64,000 nt of DNA from JAKLIN01 sp049288015 (GTDB taxonomy: Archaea > Nanobdellota > Nanobdellia > Pacearchaeales > GW2011-AR1): NCBI GenBank assembly GCA_049288015.1, contig JBAQGX010000002.1, positions 1 to 64,000 on the forward strand, written 5' to 3'. Within the stretch, counting starts at the first letter, position 1; each line of letters begins with the position of its first letter. The notes under the pieces are model-generated. The model was not told the origin of the DNA and made no database searches. It saw only the letters and a list, made by a program, of their open reading frames with translations. Below, one piece after another: positions 31,361-40,286 of this stretch. Position numbers and translations under genes: made by a program.

Positions 31361-31512
31361 TGCCCCTGCCGAGATTCGAACTCGGGTCACGGCCGTTCTC
31401 CAAGCTCAAAACGAGCTTAAAGCAGTTGCATTGAGATGCTAGACTTCAACCTTTCGACAAGGCAAAATCACTGTTGAGAGGGCCGCATTCTTGGCCTCTA
31501 AACTACGGGGGC
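31361..31512 (-). tRNA. tRNA-Glu(CTC) with a 79-nt intron
   Basis: Exon 1 is 31512-31475 and exon 2 is 31395-31361. Anticodon stem CGGCC/GGCCG; the mature loop is CTCTCAC (anticodon CTC). The intron (31474-31396) is at the canonical 37/38 position. A bulge-helix-bulge forms from CTCT in exon 1 and GGAG in the intron with 3-nt bulges CAA and AAC. T arm CCGAG-TTCGAAT-CTCGG. Acceptor GCCCCCG/CAGGGGC has one mismatch, C6 against A67. Confidence 0.92.
31396..31474 (-). other. Archaeal tRNA intron (tRNA-Glu)
   Basis: 79-nt intron bounded by a bulge-helix-bulge motif that the archaeal splicing endonuclease would cut. It holds internal hairpins, for example AAGCTC/GAGCTT and CCTT/AAGG pairings. Confidence 0.85.
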
Positions 31513-31564
31513 ATTATGATATTGTGAAATTAACTTGATTTAAAAGAATTTTGTTTAACAGATT

Positions 31565-32116
31565 CTAGAACTTAACCTTAACTGGCTCTTTCTCCACATC
31601 TGTTATCTGCAAATATTCCTTCTCTTTTCTACCATAGATATTCGCAAAGAAATTTCCTGGGAAAGTTTTACATATGTTATTATAAGAAAGGATGCTGTCA
31701 TTATAAAACTGCCTTGCATATGCAATCCTATCTTCTGTGGTTGACAACTCTTTCTGCAACTCAAGAAAGTTCTCATTTGCTTTAAGAGTTGGATAATTCT
31801 CCGCAATTGCAAATAACCTTCCAAGGCTATTCTGCAAAACTCCATTCGCTTTAACCTTACCCACAATATCTTTCGCAGAAACAAGCTCTTCCCTTGCCTT
31901 AGTAACCTCAGTCATAATTGACTTTTCATGCTTAGCGTAACCTTTCACAGTTTCAATTAAGTTTGGAATTAAATCGACTCTTCTCTTAAGTTGAACATCA
32001 ATCTGCGAAAGAGAATTATCAATTCTATTAGACAAAACCGCAAGCCTGTTAAAATAGGAAAAGAACACCACTGCAATTAAAACCAACACTATGACTAATA
32101 TCCAAACAAACATCAT
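31565..32116 (-). CDS. LemA family protein
   Basis: The 183-residue protein has one N-terminal transmembrane helix (4-20) and the LemA hallmark FNRLAVLSNRIDNSLSQIDV, then LKRRVDLIPNLIETVKGYA and the closing RQFYNDSILSYNN with FPGNFFA. LemA proteins are widespread, with a four-helix outer or cytoplasmic domain and unclear function. Its gene is divergent from ppsA. Confidence 0.93.
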   Translation of the reverse strand: MMFVWILVIVLVLIAVVFFSYFNRLAVLSNRIDNSLSQIDVQLKRRVDLIPNLIETVKGYAKHEKSIMTEVTKAREELVSAKDIVGKVKANGVLQNSLGRLFAIAENYPTLKANENFLELQKELSTTEDRIAYARQFYNDSILSYNNICKTFPGNFFANIYGRKEKEYLQITDVEKEPVKVKF

Positions 32117-32200
32117 TACTTAACAAAAATTATTTTATTTATAAATCTAATGGAATACTTAGTACAAAAAATTTATTAATAAGAATATTCTTACTAGAAT

Positions 32201-34450
32201 ATGAAAAAAGAGGGTGAGGAAAAAAATTATATTAAATGGTTTTCTGAATTAGGTAAAAATTCAGTTCCAATCGTAGGTGGAAAGGGAGCAAATTTAGGTG
32301 AAATTTACAACTTGGGAGTTCCAGTCCCCCCTGGATTTGTTATTACAACAATTGCTTATCAACATTTTATAGAAGAATCTGGGCTAGATGAAAAAATAAA
32401 GAAATTGCTTTCTGGAATTGATTATGAAAATACAGATCAACTTGAAGAAAGAACAAAAGAAATAAGAGAATTAATGATAAATGCAAAAATTCCAGACGAT
32501 TTAAAAACTGAAATCCTAGAATCCTATGAAAATCTAAATGTTGAGGAAAAAGATTTGGAAAAAGGAGCCTTAAAAGTTCTTGACAAAAAATCTCCATTAT
32601 ATGTGGCTGTTCGTTCCAGTGCAACCACTGAAGACTTAGCAGATGCAAGTTTCGCAGGGCAGCAAGATTCTTTTATAAATGTTCGGGGAAACGAGGAGCT
32701 ATTAGAAAACATAAAAAAATGTTTTGCATCATTGTATACAGCAAGAGCGACATATTATAGAAACAAAAAAGGATACGAAAAAGGAGCTAAACTAGCCGCA
32801 GTAATCCAGAGAATGATTAATTCAGACAAATCTGGAGTCATGTTCTCTGAAAATCCGTACTTAAAAGACAATAATATGATAATTGAAGCTGTATTTGGAT
32901 TGGGAGAAGGAATAGTTTCAGGAACAATAACACCAGATAAATATGTAATTTCAAGAAAGGATCTAAAGATTACAAGTGAATATATTTCAGACAAAAAAAT
33001 TGCAATAATTAGGGGGGATAAAAAAAGAGAAGAAACAATTACATTACCTGAAAAAAAGTCCAAATCAAAAGTTCTAGGCACATTTGAGATAAATACACTT
33101 GCAGAACTTGGAATGAAACTAGAGAGACACTACAAACATCCTCAGGACATTGAATTTGCAATTGAGGGAGACGGAATTTTTCTTGTTCAAACAAGAGCCA
33201 TAACTACATTAAATTCGCGACTTGACAAGACAGGAGCAAATCTCAAAGGAGAAGTGATCTTAACTGGAATGGCTGCTTCTCCAGGGATTGCTGCTGGCAA
33301 TGTAAGAGTTGTAAAGAATCTTAAGGATCTGGACAAAGTAAAGACGGGGGATATACTAGTTACAAAAATGACAAATCCAGATATGGTCATGACTATGCAA
33401 AAATCATCAGGTATTATTACAGATGAAGGGGGAATGACTTCACATGCTGCTATAGTGTCACGTGAAATGGGAATACCTGCAGTTGTTGGTACAAGAGATG
33501 CTACTTCAAAACTCAAAGATGGAGATATAGTAACTGTAGATGGTGCAAATGGTAAAATTTACAAAGGAAAAGTTGCAGAAAGTCAGCAAAAGGAAATCAG
33601 AAAAGTTGAAGCAAAGACAAAGACAAAACTAAAACTTATTGTTGATTTGCCCAGCTTTGCAGAAAGAGCATCGAGAACAGGATTGAAAGAAATTGGCCTT
33701 ACAAGAATAGAAGGTATAATAGCGGAATCTGGAAAACATCCTAATTATTTTTTAGAACACGGAGAAATAAAAGAGTATGAAGAAATTGTCTATAAAGGAA
33801 TCTCAAAAATTGCAGAATACTTTGACCATCTATGGGTTAGAACTTCCGACATCAGAAGCGATGAGTTTGGAGATTTGAAAGGTGCACCAAAAAAAGAGGT
33901 AAATCCAATGTTAGGTATGCATGGAATCAGATTTGGGCTAAAACATCCAGAAATACTAAAAGCGGAATTAAAAGCTCTTAAAAGAGTTGCAGAAAAAGGC
34001 AAGAAAATAGGAGTTCTGTCTCCTCAAATAATTTCTGTTAACGATGTAAAAGGAATAAAAAAAATATTAGAAGAAATAGATTTTAAAAAAGCTGAACTTG
34101 GTGTTATGGTAGAAACACCTGCAGCAGTCCAGATAATAAAAGATTTATGCGAAGAAAAGATACATTTTATCTCCTTTGGCTCAAATGATTTGACACAATA
34201 TACTCTTGCAATTGACAGAGGAAATGAACAAGTTCAAGAATTTTACAATGAAATGGATCCGTCCGTTTTACGCCAATTAGAATATGTAATAAGGATCTGC
34301 AAAAGAGAAGGAGTCCTAACAAGCATTTGCGGCCAAGCAGGAAGTAAAAAAGAAATGGTAAAATTCTTGGTTGAAAAAGGAATCGATAGTATAAGTGTAA
34401 ATGCAGATGTTGCAGCAGACATTGCAGAATACATAGAAAAACTAGAATAA
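32201..34450 (+). CDS. ppsA: Phosphoenolpyruvate synthase
   Basis: The 749-residue enzyme has the N-terminal ATP-grasp PEP/pyruvate-binding domain (GGKGANLGEIYNLGVPVPPG, VRSSATTEDLADASFAGQQD). The swivelling phospho-His domain has GGMTSHAAIVSREMG with catalytic H415, and the C-terminal TIM barrel has ISFGSNDLTQYTL and SICGQAGS with C710. It makes PEP from pyruvate and ATP for gluconeogenesis, or works toward pyruvate. It is slightly shorter than the usual 790 residues. It may supply hexose for the glycan genes elsewhere in the window. Confidence 0.96.
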   Translation: MKKEGEEKNYIKWFSELGKNSVPIVGGKGANLGEIYNLGVPVPPGFVITTIAYQHFIEESGLDEKIKKLLSGIDYENTDQLEERTKEIRELMINAKIPDDLKTEILESYENLNVEEKDLEKGALKVLDKKSPLYVAVRSSATTEDLADASFAGQQDSFINVRGNEELLENIKKCFASLYTARATYYRNKKGYEKGAKLAAVIQRMINSDKSGVMFSENPYLKDNNMIIEAVFGLGEGIVSGTITPDKYVISRKDLKITSEYISDKKIAIIRGDKKREETITLPEKKSKSKVLGTFEINTLAELGMKLERHYKHPQDIEFAIEGDGIFLVQTRAITTLNSRLDKTGANLKGEVILTGMAASPGIAAGNVRVVKNLKDLDKVKTGDILVTKMTNPDMVMTMQKSSGIITDEGGMTSHAAIVSREMGIPAVVGTRDATSKLKDGDIVTVDGANGKIYKGKVAESQQKEIRKVEAKTKTKLKLIVDLPSFAERASRTGLKEIGLTRIEGIIAESGKHPNYFLEHGEIKEYEEIVYKGISKIAEYFDHLWVRTSDIRSDEFGDLKGAPKKEVNPMLGMHGIRFGLKHPEILKAELKALKRVAEKGKKIGVLSPQIISVNDVKGIKKILEEIDFKKAELGVMVETPAAVQIIKDLCEEKIHFISFGSNDLTQYTLAIDRGNEQVQEFYNEMDPSVLRQLEYVIRICKREGVLTSICGQAGSKKEMVKFLVEKGIDSISVNADVAADIAEYIEKLE

Positions 34451-34502
34451 AAACTATAGATGTCTTCGCTATGTTTATAAATAACCTAAAATTATAATAT
34501 AG

Positions 34503-34928
34503 ATGGCAAAAAAAGAGATGAAGAAAGCCTTAGAGTCAAAATCTAGCCCCGAAAGATCAGAAAATATTCAAAAAATTCTTGTCGAAAATTTTGTATCTCT
34601 TCAAGAAGTGATGGCAAAATTATCTGAACGAATGAATAATCTTACAGAACAAATTTCAAAATTATTAGAATTATTTGAAGAATCTGCAAAGGCTTTTATG
34701 GAAAAAGATATAAAGATTATGGGCGGCGGAACGGACAAGGAAGTTACAGACAGACTTGATAAATTACTAGAACAGAATAAATTGATTGCCAGAGGAATTA
34801 CTTTGATTCATGATTCAAACTCTACTTCAACAGAACAATCGTATAATCAACCTCCGCAACCTCCTCAAATGCAGTCGGATCAAACTAATTCTGGAAATGT
34901 AAACAAGTATCAAAAATCAATCTTCTAA
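34503..34928 (+). CDS. Coiled-coil protein of unknown function
   Basis: The 141-residue protein is a long amphipathic helix (about 20-95, LQEVMAKLSERMNNLTEQIS and KLLELFEESAKAFME) with a Pro/Gln/Ser/Asn-rich tail. TTTATAAATAA about 24 bases upstream supports the start. It is eight bases before a protein with a secretion-ATPase N-domain, so the two may form an assembly scaffold. I recognise no family. Confidence 0.6.
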   Translation: MAKKEMKKALESKSSPERSENIQKILVENFVSLQEVMAKLSERMNNLTEQISKLLELFEESAKAFMEKDIKIMGGGTDKEVTDRLDKLLEQNKLIARGITLIHDSNSTSTEQSYNQPPQPPQMQSDQTNSGNVNKYQKSIF

Positions 34929-34936
34929 TTATAAAA

Positions 34937-35656
34937 ATGCAAATAGCTAAACCAGAAGGTTTCCTGAATAAGAAACAATTCTTCCTGCTTCTTTTCACGA
35001 GAGAATTAATAAAGAATTCTAGTGGATTGTTTCAATTAGAAAAAATATTAGAAGAAAGAAATGAAACTACTAAAGAACCATTAAAAACAGTAATTAAAAC
35101 ACCGGAAATAAAAAATGGTGAGCCTGCATTAATAAAATCTATTCTTTCAGAAACTCCAAGAAGGAAAAATGAAGAGCAATTATCAGTTGTCGAACCTCCT
35201 ATGCTCATAAAAACAAATAGAAGAGAGATCTCGGAAGAAAAAATGGGATACCCCATTCTTAGAATCCCAGAACCAAAATTACCTCCTGAATTTCAATATT
35301 TAAGACCAGTTCCAAGTAGTAGAGAAATAGATCTTGATAAATTAAATCCAATAATAAATGATCCTCAAGTAAAACAAATAGAATGTGATGGTCCAAACAA
35401 GCCTATTATGGTTTCAGGATTCATGGGAAGAAAACCTACAGGAATAATTCTCATGAACAACGAAATTGAAGATATTATTGATAGATTTTCAAGAGCATCA
35501 AAGATACCTGTAGATTTGGGCATATACAAAGTTGTTGTTGGAAACTTAATCTTCTCTGCTATAATCTCGGAGATAGTTCCTTCAAAATTCACAATAACAA
35601 AAATGTCTCCGCAAAATCAAGTAGTAATTACAAATCAGAACTTAATAAAAAGATAA
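34937..35656 (+). CDS. Protein resembling the N-domain of a type II/IV secretion ATPase, without ATPase core
   Basis: The 239-residue protein has a variable N-terminal half (Glu/Lys/Pro rich). The C-terminal half reads like the N-domain of GspE/VirB11/FlaI ATPases: DKLNPIINDPQVKQIECDGP, then KPIMVSGFMGRKPT and IPVDLGIYKVVVGNLIFSAI. The normal continuation into a RecA core with Walker A is absent; the protein stops after about 35 more residues. No frameshift is visible. It may be a scaffold derived from a secretion ATPase. The similarity is a pattern judgement and needs profile confirmation. Confidence 0.55.
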   Translation: MQIAKPEGFLNKKQFFLLLFTRELIKNSSGLFQLEKILEERNETTKEPLKTVIKTPEIKNGEPALIKSILSETPRRKNEEQLSVVEPPMLIKTNRREISEEKMGYPILRIPEPKLPPEFQYLRPVPSSREIDLDKLNPIINDPQVKQIECDGPNKPIMVSGFMGRKPTGIILMNNEIEDIIDRFSRASKIPVDLGIYKVVVGNLIFSAIISEIVPSKFTITKMSPQNQVVITNQNLIKR

Positions 35657-35658
35657 CT

Positions 35659-35982
35659 TTACTTAGAACTATTTGAACTGTTCAAACTAGCTAAATACTG
35701 ATCACAAAGTTGAGGATTTATCAAAGTCAAGGTCTGATTATTCCCCGCAGGAATCTGCACGTAACCTTTCTGCTGAACCTGAGAAAGAATTGTATCTAAG
35801 GTATAAATTACCCCTTGATTTACACCCTGAATCATACTCTGATTTTGAAGTTTTACAACATAACCATTAACTGCGGGATGTACAACAAAAGCATACAAAA
35901 CCAAAAGAACAAGAACTGCAACAACTGCAAAAAGAACAACTCTCTTATTCTTCAAACCCCTTTCCATAGAACCTTCTCTCAT
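35659..35982 (-). CDS. Small single-TM extracytoplasmic protein
   Basis: A protein of 102-107 residues with one N-terminal transmembrane helix (about 17-32) and a short outside domain with LQNQSMIQGVNQGVIYTLDT and a single Cys near the end (NPQLCDQYL). Start is either 35982 or the ATG at 35967, which has an AGAAGG site. It converges with the preceding gene and is divergent from DUF357. Function unknown. Confidence 0.6.
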   Translation of the reverse strand: MREGSMERGLKNKRVVLFAVVAVLVLLVLYAFVVHPAVNGYVVKLQNQSMIQGVNQGVIYTLDTILSQVQQKGYVQIPAGNNQTLTLINPQLCDQYLASLNSSNSSK

Positions 35983-36024
35983 AGCACTGAATAAATTTAT
36001 AACCTATTTAAATATTTCTCTAAT

Positions 36025-36306
36025 ATGAAGAATATAATAACAAAAGATAAGTTAGCGAAGTATTTCAATCTTACAAACCAAGCACTGAAAATAATAAAAG
36101 AGAATATAAAAAAAGAAAAAAAGATACAAGCAAAAGAAATAATTGAAATGTCTTCCAATTACTTGTCTGATGCTGAGTACTTCCAGAAAAAAGGCGATTT
36201 TGTTAATTCATTTGCAGCATTAAATTATGCACACGGATGGATTGATTCAGGGGTAAGATTAGGAATTTTTAAGGTTAATGATAACAAATTATTTACAGTT
36301 AAATAA
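36025..36306 (+). CDS. DUF357 protein
   Basis: The 93-residue all-helical protein matches archaeal DUF357: EIIEMSSNYLSDAEYFQKKG then SFAALNYAHGWIDSGVRLGI. The family is widespread in archaea and of unknown function. TTTAAATA lies before the start. UMP kinase follows after 30 bases. Confidence 0.85.
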   Translation: MKNIITKDKLAKYFNLTNQALKIIKENIKKEKKIQAKEIIEMSSNYLSDAEYFQKKGDFVNSFAALNYAHGWIDSGVRLGIFKVNDNKLFTVK

Positions 36307-36336
36307 ATATAAAAACTTCGTTTCTATTTTTATGAT

Positions 36337-37026
36337 ATGAAAAAAGAGACTGTAGTAATAAGTCTAGGTGGTAGCCTAATTGCACCAGACAAAATAGATA
36401 TAAAATTCTTGAAGAAATTTAAAGAAATAATTTATAGAAAAAGGTCAAAATACAAATTTATAATTGTATGTGGTGGAGGAACTGTCGCAAGAAAATATAT
36501 CTCCGCTCTGGCAGAACTAAAATTGAGCGAAAAATTCCAAGATTTTGCAGGAATATCTGCAACAAGAATGAATGCCAGATTTATGAATTATATTTTTAAT
36601 TCTAATCCGGGGGTTGGAATCCCTCATACAATAAAAGATATTGAAAATAGTATAAATAATCAGGGGATTATTTTCTGCGGAGCTCTTGAATACAAGCCAC
36701 ATGAAACATCAGACTCAACCGCCGCCGAAATCGCAAACCACTTTAAAACTAATTTTATAAATCTTACAAATGTCTCTGGATTGCACGACAAAAATCCATT
36801 GCAACATAAAGATGCAAAACTTATTCCAAAAATTTCATGGGAAGGATTGTATAAAATGGCTAAAGAAAAAGAGTTTAAACCAGGCCAGCACTTTGTCATT
36901 GATCAAACTGCTTCAAGAATTATAATGCAAAATAAAATAACTACTTACATTCTTGGGAAAGATCTAAAGCAATTCAATAATTTATTAAACAAAGAAAAAT
37001 TCATAGGAACAACAGTCCAAGGATGA
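36337..37026 (+). CDS. pyrH: Archaeal UMP kinase
   Basis: The 229-residue amino-acid-kinase-fold enzyme has VVISLGGSLIAPD, the glycine-rich VCGGGTVARKYI, SATRMNARFM, DSTAAEIANHF and NLTNVSGLHDKNP. It phosphorylates UMP to UDP in pyrimidine nucleotide synthesis. Its length and motifs follow the archaeal/Sulfolobus-type enzyme rather than the bacterial allosteric hexamer. Confidence 0.94.
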   Translation: MKKETVVISLGGSLIAPDKIDIKFLKKFKEIIYRKRSKYKFIIVCGGGTVARKYISALAELKLSEKFQDFAGISATRMNARFMNYIFNSNPGVGIPHTIKDIENSINNQGIIFCGALEYKPHETSDSTAAEIANHFKTNFINLTNVSGLHDKNPLQHKDAKLIPKISWEGLYKMAKEKEFKPGQHFVIDQTASRIIMQNKITTYILGKDLKQFNNLLNKEKFIGTTVQG

Positions 37027-37518
37027 TCATCCAAAATATTTACTACCATTTCTGTCTTCTTTTGGTTCCTTAGTATCATTAAGTCTATTAATAACCGAAA
37101 ACAGTTCTTTCTTTATAGACTGCCAGGACTCATAAACCTGATTAATAAATTCTGCATCTTTTTTTTCATTAGATTCTATATCTAATTTTATCAATTCTAA
37201 ATTTATTTCAGATAGTTTTGCATAAAGATCAGAAAGTTTCTTCTTATCAGCAGAATCTAATGATTTTATAATAGAAAAAATAAACATTGGAGCATTTACT
37301 GGATTTAGTATTGTCTCAATAAATCTCAGATAATTATAAACTTTATCTGCAATAAATCTTCTCATCTCCCTTGTTACAAGTTCTGTCTCAATTTCCGCAA
37401 CTTTGTCAATATAAAAATCGTGATTTAAGGATTCAAAACTTGGTAGTTTATATTTATCCTGTAACAATTTATACTTTTTCTTTAGCCCTTCAAGACCCAA
37501 TTTATTTTCTTTCGACAT
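37027..37518 (-). CDS. Conserved helical protein of unknown function
   Basis: The 163-residue protein is helical and charged, with motifs LGLEGLKKKYKLLQDKYKLP, FYIDKVAEIETELVTREMRR and LRFIETILNPVNAPMFIFS. The phrase ILNPVNAPMF recurs in an archaeal conserved family without assigned role. It converges immediately with UMP kinase. TTTTATAAAG and a weak GGAG precede the ATG. Confidence 0.65.
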   Translation of the reverse strand: MSKENKLGLEGLKKKYKLLQDKYKLPSFESLNHDFYIDKVAEIETELVTREMRRFIADKVYNYLRFIETILNPVNAPMFIFSIIKSLDSADKKKLSDLYAKLSEINLELIKLDIESNEKKDAEFINQVYESWQSIKKELFSVINRLNDTKEPKEDRNGSKYFG

Positions 37519-37579
37519 TTTATTACTCCATTATAGAACTTTATAAAATTAATTAATTTAACTTCCAACAATCTTCTTA

Positions 37580-38503
37580 TTATCGATTGCAATTAAATCT
37601 GTCAGAAAGCATATCATAATCGATGTTAGAGTCATTTGTTTGAGATAATATTTGATAAAAGAAATTATCAATATTTGATAAATCATCAAAATTAATTGGA
37701 TGAAGAGAGATATCTATCTCCCTTTGCCCCATTTTAATTGCTTGATTTAACTGTGAAGTATAATTTAATACATCTTTTTCTGTAAAAGAACTATTTAGGG
37801 GGATATCTATATAATCCTGTGAACTTGTAATATTACCAAATTTTATCTCCGAAAAACTTTTTGGAGTAGTAATCTTTTGGATAATTAATTTATATCCATA
37901 TTTTTCTGCCAATAAAGTTGTATTAAAATCTCCAGTATGATATGGAATCGTAAATATCTCAGTAGCAGTTGTTAAATTATAATTTTGAAATATTTGTTTC
38001 ATCTCTTTAATGTGATATCCTTGAATTGAATATGGAACATTTTGATTTATTGGAAATATGTAAAATTCTCCATAAGTTCCCGTAGAGGTATTATCAACAA
38101 TGGATTGGTCTAGAGAATGAGTAAATCCATGTGCAATAACTTCAAATATATTTTGATTATCTTGATAAATGCTATAAGTGCCATTATCCATATCCTCTGA
38201 AAAAGGCTCTGCAATAACTCCTAAATCAAAAGTGATGCCATACTCATTTGCTAAGTACAATGCATTATTTAATGTAGTTGCTTCATCACCTCCAAAAGTT
38301 ATATCATCAATTTCAAAAGAAACGATAGTATTATTATCCAACAAGCATGAAAGGTTTAAGGGAGAAAGAGTTGTAAGCACTGAATTTGCTAGTTTCTTTG
38401 AATTTGAATTAAATTTAATTAATAAATAGGAAGAAAAAATAATAGTTATTAAAAAAATAAACATCACTATCACAAAAAAAAGATTCAGCTTGTTAGATTT
38501 CAT
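37580..38503 (-). CDS. NodB-like polysaccharide deacetylase-fold protein (DUF2334-like)
   Basis: The 307-residue protein has an N-terminal TM anchor (8-29) and an outside domain with VSFEIDDITFGG (possible metal Asp pair), FEVIAHGFTHS (H-x3-H type metal motif), FTIPYHTGDFN and ISLHPINFDD. These match the divided motifs of NodB/DUF2334 deacetylases. It may deacetylate a surface glycan. The upstream membrane-protein gene is 18 bases away, so they form an operon. Confidence 0.72.
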   Translation of the reverse strand: MKSNKLNLFFVIVMFIFLITIIFSSYLLIKFNSNSKKLANSVLTTLSPLNLSCLLDNNTIVSFEIDDITFGGDEATTLNNALYLANEYGITFDLGVIAEPFSEDMDNGTYSIYQDNQNIFEVIAHGFTHSLDQSIVDNTSTGTYGEFYIFPINQNVPYSIQGYHIKEMKQIFQNYNLTTATEIFTIPYHTGDFNTTLLAEKYGYKLIIQKITTPKSFSEIKFGNITSSQDYIDIPLNSSFTEKDVLNYTSQLNQAIKMGQREIDISLHPINFDDLSNIDNFFYQILSQTNDSNIDYDMLSDRFNCNR

Positions 38504-38521
38504 AGTATGCTTTAATATGTT

Positions 38522-39193
38522 TTATTGAAACTTTTTTGGATATTGTTTAATAATTGTCGTTACAACTACATCTGCATATGTTCCCATTGTTGTATAAGAA
38601 TCATGAAGTTTTATGAAGTAATCTGTATAATCCCCCTGATACCAATAATCTATTGTCTCTTTTTCATCATTAATTCTTGCTGCGGTCAATGACTCAAAAG
38701 TATTTCTGTCTATACCCTCAACACCAGTAGAATTTGTCCAGAAATCTGAAATACTTTGTTCATAGGATGCAATATTAGTAAGAAAAGCAGAACTTGCATT
38801 TGAGTCATTATCTTTAACATCAATAGTATAATTGATAAAATCATTTATTTTTTCATCTTGTAAAGCAATATAATTATTTGCATAATAAGTGCCGTAAATT
38901 TCAGAAAGTAATGCTGCAATTTCTCGAACATTAGTCTGCAGTGCATTATAGGAGGCATTAAAGGAAGCCGACGAGTTCAATGAACGAGTAAGAGTTGTAA
39001 TAAGCAAGAAAGTATGTTCCTGCATCAAATCATGAAATTGAGTATCAAAAACATTTGCTTTACTATAAAGATTAATATTACTTTGCATTACCAGAGAGTC
39101 CAAATTTACAGATATTATAACAAAATAAACAAGGAATACAAGAGTAACAGCCAATGCTATTAAGGAAACTATTATCATCCCTTTCTCTTTCAT
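38522..39193 (-). CDS. Membrane-anchored helical protein of unknown function
   Basis: The 223-residue protein starts MKEKGMIIVSLIALAV with a TM helix to about residue 26, followed by a long outside helical domain like a four-helix sensor or chemoreceptor periplasmic part (DTQFHDLMQEHTFLLITTL). No catalytic motif is visible. I chose the ATG at 39193 because a TTTATAAATA box lies about 25 bases upstream. It is upstream of, and coupled to, the NodB-like gene. Confidence 0.6.
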   Translation of the reverse strand: MKEKGMIIVSLIALAVTLVFLVYFVIISVNLDSLVMQSNINLYSKANVFDTQFHDLMQEHTFLLITTLTRSLNSSASFNASYNALQTNVREIAALLSEIYGTYYANNYIALQDEKINDFINYTIDVKDNDSNASSAFLTNIASYEQSISDFWTNSTGVEGIDRNTFESLTAARINDEKETIDYWYQGDYTDYFIKLHDSYTTMGTYADVVVTTIIKQYPKKFQ

Positions 39194-39231
39194 ACATCTA
39201 CTAAACAATATTTATTTATAAAAATATCCAA

Positions 39232-39369
39232 AGCCTCAGCTGAGGATTGAACTCAGGACCTCAACATCTTTGGATTTTACCCTCAATTTCTTAAAGGAAA
39301 AAGGAGCAAGAAAATTTACATGTTCCTCGCATACCAATGTTGCGCTCTAACCGACTGAGCTACTGAGGC
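39232..39369 (-). tRNA. tRNA-Thr(GGT) with a 64-nt intron
   Basis: Exon 1 is 39369-39332 and exon 2 is 39267-39232. Acceptor GCCTCAG/CTGAGGC, discriminator T, D arm GCTC/GAGC, anticodon stem CAACA/TGTTG, mature loop TTGGTAA (anticodon GGT) and T arm CTGAG-TTCAATC-CTCAG. The intron (39331-39268) is at 37/38. The bulge-helix-bulge has a TTGG/CCAA helix and bulges TAT and AGA. Confidence 0.95.
39268..39331 (-). other. Archaeal tRNA intron (tRNA-Thr)
   Basis: 64-nt intron bounded by a canonical bulge-helix-bulge with 3-nt bulges, cut after the second base of each bulge. Confidence 0.9.
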
Positions 39370-39423
39370 AAACTAAAGATTAGTTGGAAAAAGCACATTA
39401 AAAAGTTTTTGAAAGAATCAGAA

Positions 39424-39747
39424 CTACCTTTTTCTCTTAAAAAAGTTCATAAACAAAAACACAAGCAAAGTGATAAAGAAAGCCACACTAATAAAACCAA
39501 ATGCAACCATGAATATCCCAAACAAATTCAAGAAGACTCCAGAGGGATCAGAGATAATACCTCCAAAAAACAATTGATAAAGTATGAGAGAAACCAGGAA
39601 CAAAGCAATAAAAATAACCAAATTAGCTAGAACTACCCTTACATTACTTGGTCTCTTAAGGGGAACCCTGGAACTTCTTCTACTGCTTCTGGATCTAGAT
39701 ACTCTAGCCCTACTAGAAGAAACTCTTTTACCTCTTTTCTTAGCCAT
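39424..39747 (-). CDS. Two-TM protein with Arg/Ser-rich N-terminus
   Basis: The 107-residue protein starts MAKKRGKRVSSSRARVSRSR and then has two hydrophobic helices (about 41-63 and 73-98) and a basic end (FFKRKR). The start at 39747 is preceded by TTTAAATACTATT at the promoter distance. The Arg/Ser-rich tail is cytoplasmic and could contact nucleic acid or acidic lipid. Function unknown. Confidence 0.6.
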   Translation of the reverse strand: MAKKRGKRVSSSRARVSRSRSSRRSSRVPLKRPSNVRVVLANLVIFIALFLVSLILYQLFFGGIISDPSGVFLNLFGIFMVAFGFISVAFFITLLVFLFMNFFKRKR

Positions 39748-39841
39748 TAGAATATATATAATCAAATAGTATTTAAATCTTACGACTAATTTTCGAGATA
39801 TTTATTTCAATCACAGATTAAAAAAGAAAATTTCTTCCACA

Positions 39842-40192
39842 TTAAGAAGAATTCGAGAAGTTAAGAACAGTTATATTGGATGCACTTGAGTTATTCACAC
39901 CCCAATTCATATGTATCGCATTAGTTGTTAAAGTTTTAAAATTTCCAAAGACAGAAACTAACCATGAATAATATAAAGTACCTGCACCTTTTATGCTATC
40001 CCACGAAGACAAATCCAAGCTCTTTCCCTTTAAAACAATTGTAAAACTAAAATAAGTGAAAAGTAACAAAACTACAATAAGAATTGCAAAAAATCTATGT
40101 TTAAATGATACTCCTTTCCTCTCTATCTCAATGATAACCCATATGACAACAATAACAACAATGATTCCAACAAGAGTTATACTCAAATCCAT
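39842..40192 (-). CDS. Two-TM membrane protein of unknown function
   Basis: The 116-residue protein has two hydrophobic helices (about 4-23 and 31-55) and a short outside tail with W, Y and N-glycosylation-like NSS/NIT sites. No recognised family. It is divergent from metG. Confidence 0.55.
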   Translation of the reverse strand: MDLSITLVGIIVVIVVIWVIIEIERKGVSFKHRFFAILIVVLLLFTYFSFTIVLKGKSLDLSSWDSIKGAGTLYYSWLVSVFGNFKTLTTNAIHMNWGVNNSSASNITVLNFSNSS

Positions 40193-40286
40193 TTTATGAT
40201 AAACTTCAACAACTATAAAAATATTTCGGGAAATATATATTAGAGTAGTTAGTTAAATTTTTATACATTCTTATCTAAAAAAGTAA

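Noticed and set aside
32201..34450. Long minus-strand ORFs inside ppsA
   Set aside because: They are shadows of a well-supported coding frame with no promoter or family match.
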